A stretch of DNA of 64,000 nt from Oscillospiraceae bacterium (GTDB lineage Bacteria > Bacillota_A > Clostridia > Oscillospirales > Oscillospiraceae), in the NCBI GenBank assembly GCA_902786615.1, contig CADADE010000015.1:94843-158842 (forward strand). The letters are read 5' to 3'. Under the pieces are notes generated by a model. The model was not told where the DNA came from and did not search any database. It was given only the letters and a program-made list of their open reading frames with translations. Shown here in pieces: positions 60,699 through 64,000 of the stretch. Within the stretch, counting starts at the first letter, position 1. Each line of letters begins with the position of its first letter. The translations under genes were made by a program, and so were the position numbers.

Positions 60699-60750
60699 AT
60701 GCCGCGTCAACAAGCCTGTGTTTTGTTCTCATTGCAGAAAGAAAGCTTTA

Positions 60751-61266
60751 TCACATGCACTCTTTCGCCCAGGCAGCAACTGCCGCCTCGGAACGTGCGG
60801 CATCCGCGCCGTGGACAGCAAGCCCGCGGCCTACTGTCGCGCCCTTGCAGCTGGCTTTCAAAGTGCGCTCACTGCCGCCGAGGCCGCTGCCCTCATGGGT
60901 CATGACAGCAAAGACCTTTTTCCCGGTGAAGTCCAGGCGCTCAAGCTGCGTCAGCACCGCCATGGGGAAGGTGCCCCACCAGCAGGGGCCGCAGACGAAA
61001 ATGTTGTCGTACTCGCTGATGTCATTCAGATAAGCTTTGAGCTCCGGGCGGGCCTTGGCGCGCAGCTCCTCCCGGGCTTCCTCGGTGCAGGTCATATAGT
61101 CCTTGGAATACTCCTTGACCGTCTCGATCTCAAACAGATCGCCGCCCACCGCTTTCTGGATAAACTCCGCCACGATTTCGGTGTTGCCTTTGCTCAGCTC
61201 ACGAATGCTGCCATTGACATAGTTCTGACCCTTGCGGGAGTAGTAGATGATAAGATTTCTGGACAT
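60751..61266 (-). CDS. Flavodoxin
   Basis: IIYYSRKGQNYVNGSIRELSKGNTEIVAEFI is the FMN phosphate-binding region, followed by YDNIFVCGPCWWGTFPMAVLTQLE and MTHEGSGLGGSERTL of the FMN isoalloxazine-binding loops. 171 residues. ATG 61266 follows AGGAGGAAGAAGC. Third flavodoxin-type gene within 6 kb. Confidence 0.92.
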   Translation of the reverse strand: MSRNLIIYYSRKGQNYVNGSIRELSKGNTEIVAEFIQKAVGGDLFEIETVKEYSKDYMTCTEEAREELRAKARPELKAYLNDISEYDNIFVCGPCWWGTFPMAVLTQLERLDFTGKKVFAVMTHEGSGLGGSERTLKASCKGATVGRGLAVHGADAARSEAAVAAWAKECM

Positions 61267-61500
61267 GCTTCTTCCTCCTGTATCAATTTTTAATTCGCTT
61301 TACTTCCATCCAGCTTTCAAGCTTTTCAAAGATGTTCATGGAAATCTCCCACTGAAGTTTCTTTATTCCTTTATTGACAGTATATCCGGTTCTTTTCTCT
61401 TCCGCAATGGTCAGATTTCCTGATTTCGTTACTTAGGAAACGGTTTTGCAAAAAGCGTTGCATAAAGTTTTAACGGAGAGCATCTGCTCTCCGTTAAATC

Positions 61501-61840
61501 TTAAAAGCCAAGCTCTGTCAGCCAGTTTGTGACCGCAGTCTGTACCTTGTCCGGATGGTTCTGCGCGTCCGTGCCGACGACGGCAAGGCCCTTTGCGACC
61601 GTGCAGTCGGGATACTGCTTAGCAAAGCTGCGGTCAAAGCCGCTGAGGCCGCTGCCCACGTGTGTGGTAAAGGGGATTAGCGTCTTGCCGCTCAAGGGCA
61701 CGCTCTCAAAGAAGGTGTAGTAGATCATCGGCCAGTCGCCCCACCAGACAGGCGAGCCGAAGAAGATCGTGTCATAGCCGCTCAGGTCGGGCAGCTCTCC
61801 CGCGATGGCGGGCCTCGCGTGATCCCGCTGTTCCTGAAAT
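61501..61840 (-). pseudogene. Flavodoxin remnant, N-terminus missing
   Basis: The frame reads AIAGELPDLSGYDTIFFGSPVWWGDWP, FESVPLSGKTLIPFTTHVGSGL and ends WLTELGF, the C-terminal two thirds of a flavodoxin. Upstream in frame it meets a stop (TAG) without an ATG, and the FMN phosphate-binding N-terminus is absent. It is a truncated copy beside an intact paralog. Confidence 0.8.
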
Positions 61841-61864
61841 AAATAAGAATCTATGGATGATTAT

Positions 61865-61975
61865 TGCTTGGTACAGGTCTAATGGATCTGCTGCTGCATC
61901 ATAGCAGCACCGAGAGCCTGGCTGATATCTGCTCCCTCGCCCTCGGGCGCGTTGTTTACACGAACGCTTATTCTT
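61865..61975 (-). pseudogene. Short C-terminal remnant, unknown
   Basis: Minus-strand frame reads IRVNNAPEGEGADISQALG then AAMMQQQIH and stops. It has no start and no recognised family. It lies between the flavodoxin remnant and the first methyltransferase. Confidence 0.35.
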
Positions 61976-61976
61976 T

Positions 61977-62768
61977 TTATTTTCTGCCCACCAGCAGCTT
62001 GGAGCCGGACAGTCCCATCCAGGACGCTTCAAAGGGCGACATGAACTTGCCGTTCGTGGTGTCGATCAATTCGACTTTCTCATAGCCCATCCGGCGGAGC
62101 TTATCGGCAAAGGCTTCCATGTCGCCGTACTTCGCCTTCGACATGATATCGTGAATCGCAAAGCAGCCGCCCTTTTTGAGCACGCGCAGAGTTTCCAGCA
62201 GGATCGCCTGCCGGTCGCGGCTAGGGATGTTGTGATAGACATAGTTACTGGTGACGGCGTCAAAGCATTCGTCGGCAAAGGGCAGCTTTACCGCATTGCC
62301 CTGCCGGAATTCCGTATTCTCCACACCCTCGGCCGCGGCGTTGGCCTCACACAGCGGCTTGTTGTAGGAGGCATATTCCGCGCCCCAGCGGTCGATGCCG
62401 ACAAATCGCGCCTGCGGATTGCGCTTTGCGCAGGCAATCGTCAGCGCCCCGCTTCCGCAGCCCACATCCAGCCCGACGCCGCCCGCGGGCAGCGTCACGA
62501 AGTTTGCAATCCCCTCGATGATCTGGCGGGACATCTGGCGCTTTCCGTCATAGGAGAACGCCCGGTAAAGCCCTTCCATCCACAGCGCGGCGCCGCCCGC
62601 GCAGATACCCGCAAGCAGCAGTCCGCCCGTCGCCGCCCTCCGGCAGCTTTCGTTTTTGATCAGGCCTGTGCAGCCGCAGACAGCGGCAAGCCCCAGGCAT
62701 CCGGCCGCGCCGGCCGCCGCGGAGCAGACCATGCCCTTCGGCATCCAGTTTTTGTAGTCCGGTTTCAT
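61977..62768 (-). CDS. Class I SAM-dependent methyltransferase with N-terminal membrane helices
   Basis: Two hydrophobic segments (about residues 13-34 and 47-63, VCSAAAGAAGCLGLAAVCGC and GGLLLAGICAGGAALW) precede the methyltransferase domain: motif I VGLDVGCGSGALTI (near 96), motif II ARFVGIDRWG, and VTSNYVYHNIP for motif IV. 263 residues. It is the last of three tandem methyltransferase genes. Start follows GGAGGAAAACGA. Substrate unknown. Confidence 0.88.
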   Translation of the reverse strand: MKPDYKNWMPKGMVCSAAAGAAGCLGLAAVCGCTGLIKNESCRRAATGGLLLAGICAGGAALWMEGLYRAFSYDGKRQMSRQIIEGIANFVTLPAGGVGLDVGCGSGALTIACAKRNPQARFVGIDRWGAEYASYNKPLCEANAAAEGVENTEFRQGNAVKLPFADECFDAVTSNYVYHNIPSRDRQAILLETLRVLKKGGCFAIHDIMSKAKYGDMEAFADKLRRMGYEKVELIDTTNGKFMSPFEASWMGLSGSKLLVGRK

Positions 62769-62787
62769 TCGTTTTCCTCCTGTATGC

Positions 62788-63411
62788 TTATTTTCTCGCC
62801 AGCACGCAGATCCACGGCTTTCTGCCGTGATGATCGGTGCTCACCTCAGAGAACCCGGCTTCTCGAAGGGCGGCTTCGAGCTCTTTCGCTGTGTAGCACT
62901 TCATGCCGTCGATGATCTTCTCAAACTTCTTGCCTGTTGCGTCAAGACCGTCCGACTCGTTGCAGATCAAAAACAGGCCGCCCGGCTTGAGGATGCGGGC
63001 TACCTGCTCAAAGCAGCGCTCCAGTCCCGGCCAGAAATAGACCGTTTCAAAGGCCGTGGCGAGATCGAAGCTCTCGTTCGGGAGTTTCAGATCGGATACG
63101 TCTCCCTGCAGCACCGCGCAGCGTCCGGCATCGATGCTCTTTTTGTTGTAAGCCGCCGCTTTTTCCACAGAGAGCGAGGAATAGTCTATCGCCGTCACAT
63201 GTGAATCAGGGTATTTCCGCAGCAGTTCTCCCGCGTTTCGTCCCGCGCCGCAGCCCAGGTCGACGATCCGCGCCGGGCGGATCATCGGCAGATGGGTAAA
63301 ACCCCAATCCGCGAGCTCACCGTGTCCGCTGTTCATGCCGCGCAGCATCAGGGCGCCCAGCACACCCTCAGGCTTCCTCGTCTGATTGAAAAAGCGTTTC
63401 AGAAGTCCCAT
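62788..63411 (-). CDS. Class I SAM-dependent methyltransferase
   Basis: Motif I RIVDLGCGAGRNAGELL, motif II HVTAIDYSSLSVEKAA, DLATAFETVYFWPGLERCFEQVARILKPGGLFLICNE and a C-terminal FSEVSTDHHGRKPWICVLARK mark a small-molecule methyltransferase of the UbiE/COQ5-like type. 207 residues. It lies 19 bases before the next methyltransferase and 9 after the previous. Substrate unknown. Confidence 0.9.
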   Translation of the reverse strand: MGLLKRFFNQTRKPEGVLGALMLRGMNSGHGELADWGFTHLPMIRPARIVDLGCGAGRNAGELLRKYPDSHVTAIDYSSLSVEKAAAYNKKSIDAGRCAVLQGDVSDLKLPNESFDLATAFETVYFWPGLERCFEQVARILKPGGLFLICNESDGLDATGKKFEKIIDGMKCYTAKELEAALREAGFSEVSTDHHGRKPWICVLARK

Positions 63412-63420
63412 TCCATTTTC

Positions 63421-64000
63421 TCACTTTCTGCACCGGAAGCAGCCGATGCTCTCGATGCTCGTCACGTTGACCTCACGATACATGGTTTTGAGCCGCTCGC
63501 GCAGACTGCTCTCCGTCTCAAAGGGCGGGGTGAAAAAGCCTTTGGGAACGTACAGATGCTCAATGAACCAGTCTGTCCGGGCGCAGCCGCCCCGGATATA
63601 GAAGCAGCCGCAGAACACGCCGTCAGGCTTGAGGACCCGGTAAGTCTCGCGGTAAGCTGCTTCCTTATCCGGGAAAGCGTGGAAGCCGTTTAGCGAGAGG
63701 ACCAGGTCAAAGCTCTCGTCCGCAAAGGGCAGCGCGCCCACGTCTCCCTGTCGGAACGTAATGTTCTGAATTCCCGCTGCCTCCGCGCGCCTCTCTGCCG
63801 CGGCCATCATGTCCGCCGAGTAGTCCAGACAGGTGATGTCCGCTTTGGGCAGTTCCCGGTAGACCGGCATGGTCAGCACACCCGTGCCCACCGGGACTTC
63901 CAGCAGCTTTCCGCTGAAATCCTCCGGCACGCCGGAGAGCGCCCGTTCAAGATAGCGCAGGTTCTTCTCTCCGTCCATGTTCCATACCAGGCGGCAGATC
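63421..64000 (-). CDS. Class I SAM-dependent methyltransferase, 5' end outside window
   Basis: The reading frame is open to the right edge (ICRLVWNMDGEKNL precedes an internal ATG), so the true start is outside. Motif I KLLEVPVGTGVLTMPVYR, motif II ITCLDYSADMMAAA, and DLVLSLNGFHAFPDKEAAYRETYRVLKPDGVFCGCFYIRG are seen. The end is IESIGCFRCRK. Start of a three-gene methyltransferase set. The internal ATG at 63978 is not the real start because homologs continue upstream. Confidence 0.88.
   Translation of the reverse strand, partial: ICRLVWNMDGEKNLRYLERALSGVPEDFSGKLLEVPVGTGVLTMPVYRELPKADITCLDYSADMMAAAERRAEAAGIQNITFRQGDVGALPFADESFDLVLSLNGFHAFPDKEAAYRETYRVLKPDGVFCGCFYIRGGCARTDWFIEHLYVPKGFFTPPFETESSLRERLKTMYREVNVTSIESIGCFRCRK

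Overview
The window looks like about 64 kb of a GC-rich, low-oxygen Gram-positive bacterium of the class Clostridia, most likely an Oscillospiraceae-type gut commensal. Supporting signs are strong AGGAGG ribosome-binding sites, SigA-type promoters (TTGACA/TATAAT with 16-17 bp spacing), long-form HPF, glutaminyl-tRNA synthetase, LytR-CpsA-Psr and clostripain-type proteins, many flavodoxins, BspA-type leucine-rich repeats, and several families of dispersed palindromic repeats. Taxonomy is inferred from gene content, not from a marker search.

Layout. 1-4.7 kb: housekeeping genes on the minus strand (GltS-like end, PlsC-like acyltransferase, frameshifted Methyltransf_32 enzyme, rsmI, hpf). 4.9-9.8 kb: cell-surface genes (LRR-SGNH protein, membrane TPR-LRR protein with a Pro/Ala-tailed membrane partner, PrsW-type protease). 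10.1-12.1 kb: DUF2971 protein, an inverted-repeat element, and an XRE regulator with a histone-H1-like tail. 12.4-21.1 kb: a sugar locus, probably for sucrose: amylosucrase-like GH13, HAD phosphatase, PTS IIBCA, HPr, Enzyme I, phosphoesterase and fructokinase. 21.1-32.4 kb: CbxX-type AAA ATPase, double-glycine-leader zinc-ribbon peptide, thioredoxin, LCP protein, glnS, tRNA-Pro(CGG), RidA, EAL phosphodiesterase and a secreted Gly-rich repeat protein. 32.4-38.1 kb: a putative organic-acid pathway (DUF6282 hydrolase, permease, aconitase-superfamily hydratase) with a divergent LysR regulator. 38.1-50.2 kb: membrane-anchored clostripain, secreted 5'-nucleotidase, lipoprotein, DUF4430 plus ECF-S pair, MscS, second PrsW and a radical SAM enzyme. 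50.4-53.2 kb: uxuB and uxuA of hexuronate catabolism. 53.3-55.0 kb: a head-on chimera of GH31 and gltD fragments. 55.0-59.2 kb: a TetR-controlled redox operon. 59.2-64 kb: gene remnants, Tag glycosylase, flavodoxins and three tandem methyltransferases.

How the genes work together. In the sugar locus the PTS would import and phosphorylate the sugar, HPr and Enzyme I supply phosphoryl groups, and GH13 plus fructokinase would process the products; the HAD enzyme may be a sugar-phosphate phosphatase. The DUF6282/permease/hydratase set looks like a self-contained uptake and catabolism unit under LysR control. The TetR operon joins a flavin reductase-like protein, an exported DUF362 protein, an ABM monooxygenase, a CMD protein and two flavodoxins, one predicted to be lipid-anchored outside the cell. 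It is driven by a promoter embedded in a perfect 21-bp inverted repeat. That operon and the ~160-bp inverted-repeat element (three copies) are the best candidates for something not yet described.

Caution: at least five genes carry frameshifts or deletions. Some sit at homopolymers or repeats and may be assembly errors; others (GH31/gltD, flavodoxin and epimerase fragments) look like real decay or a mis-join.
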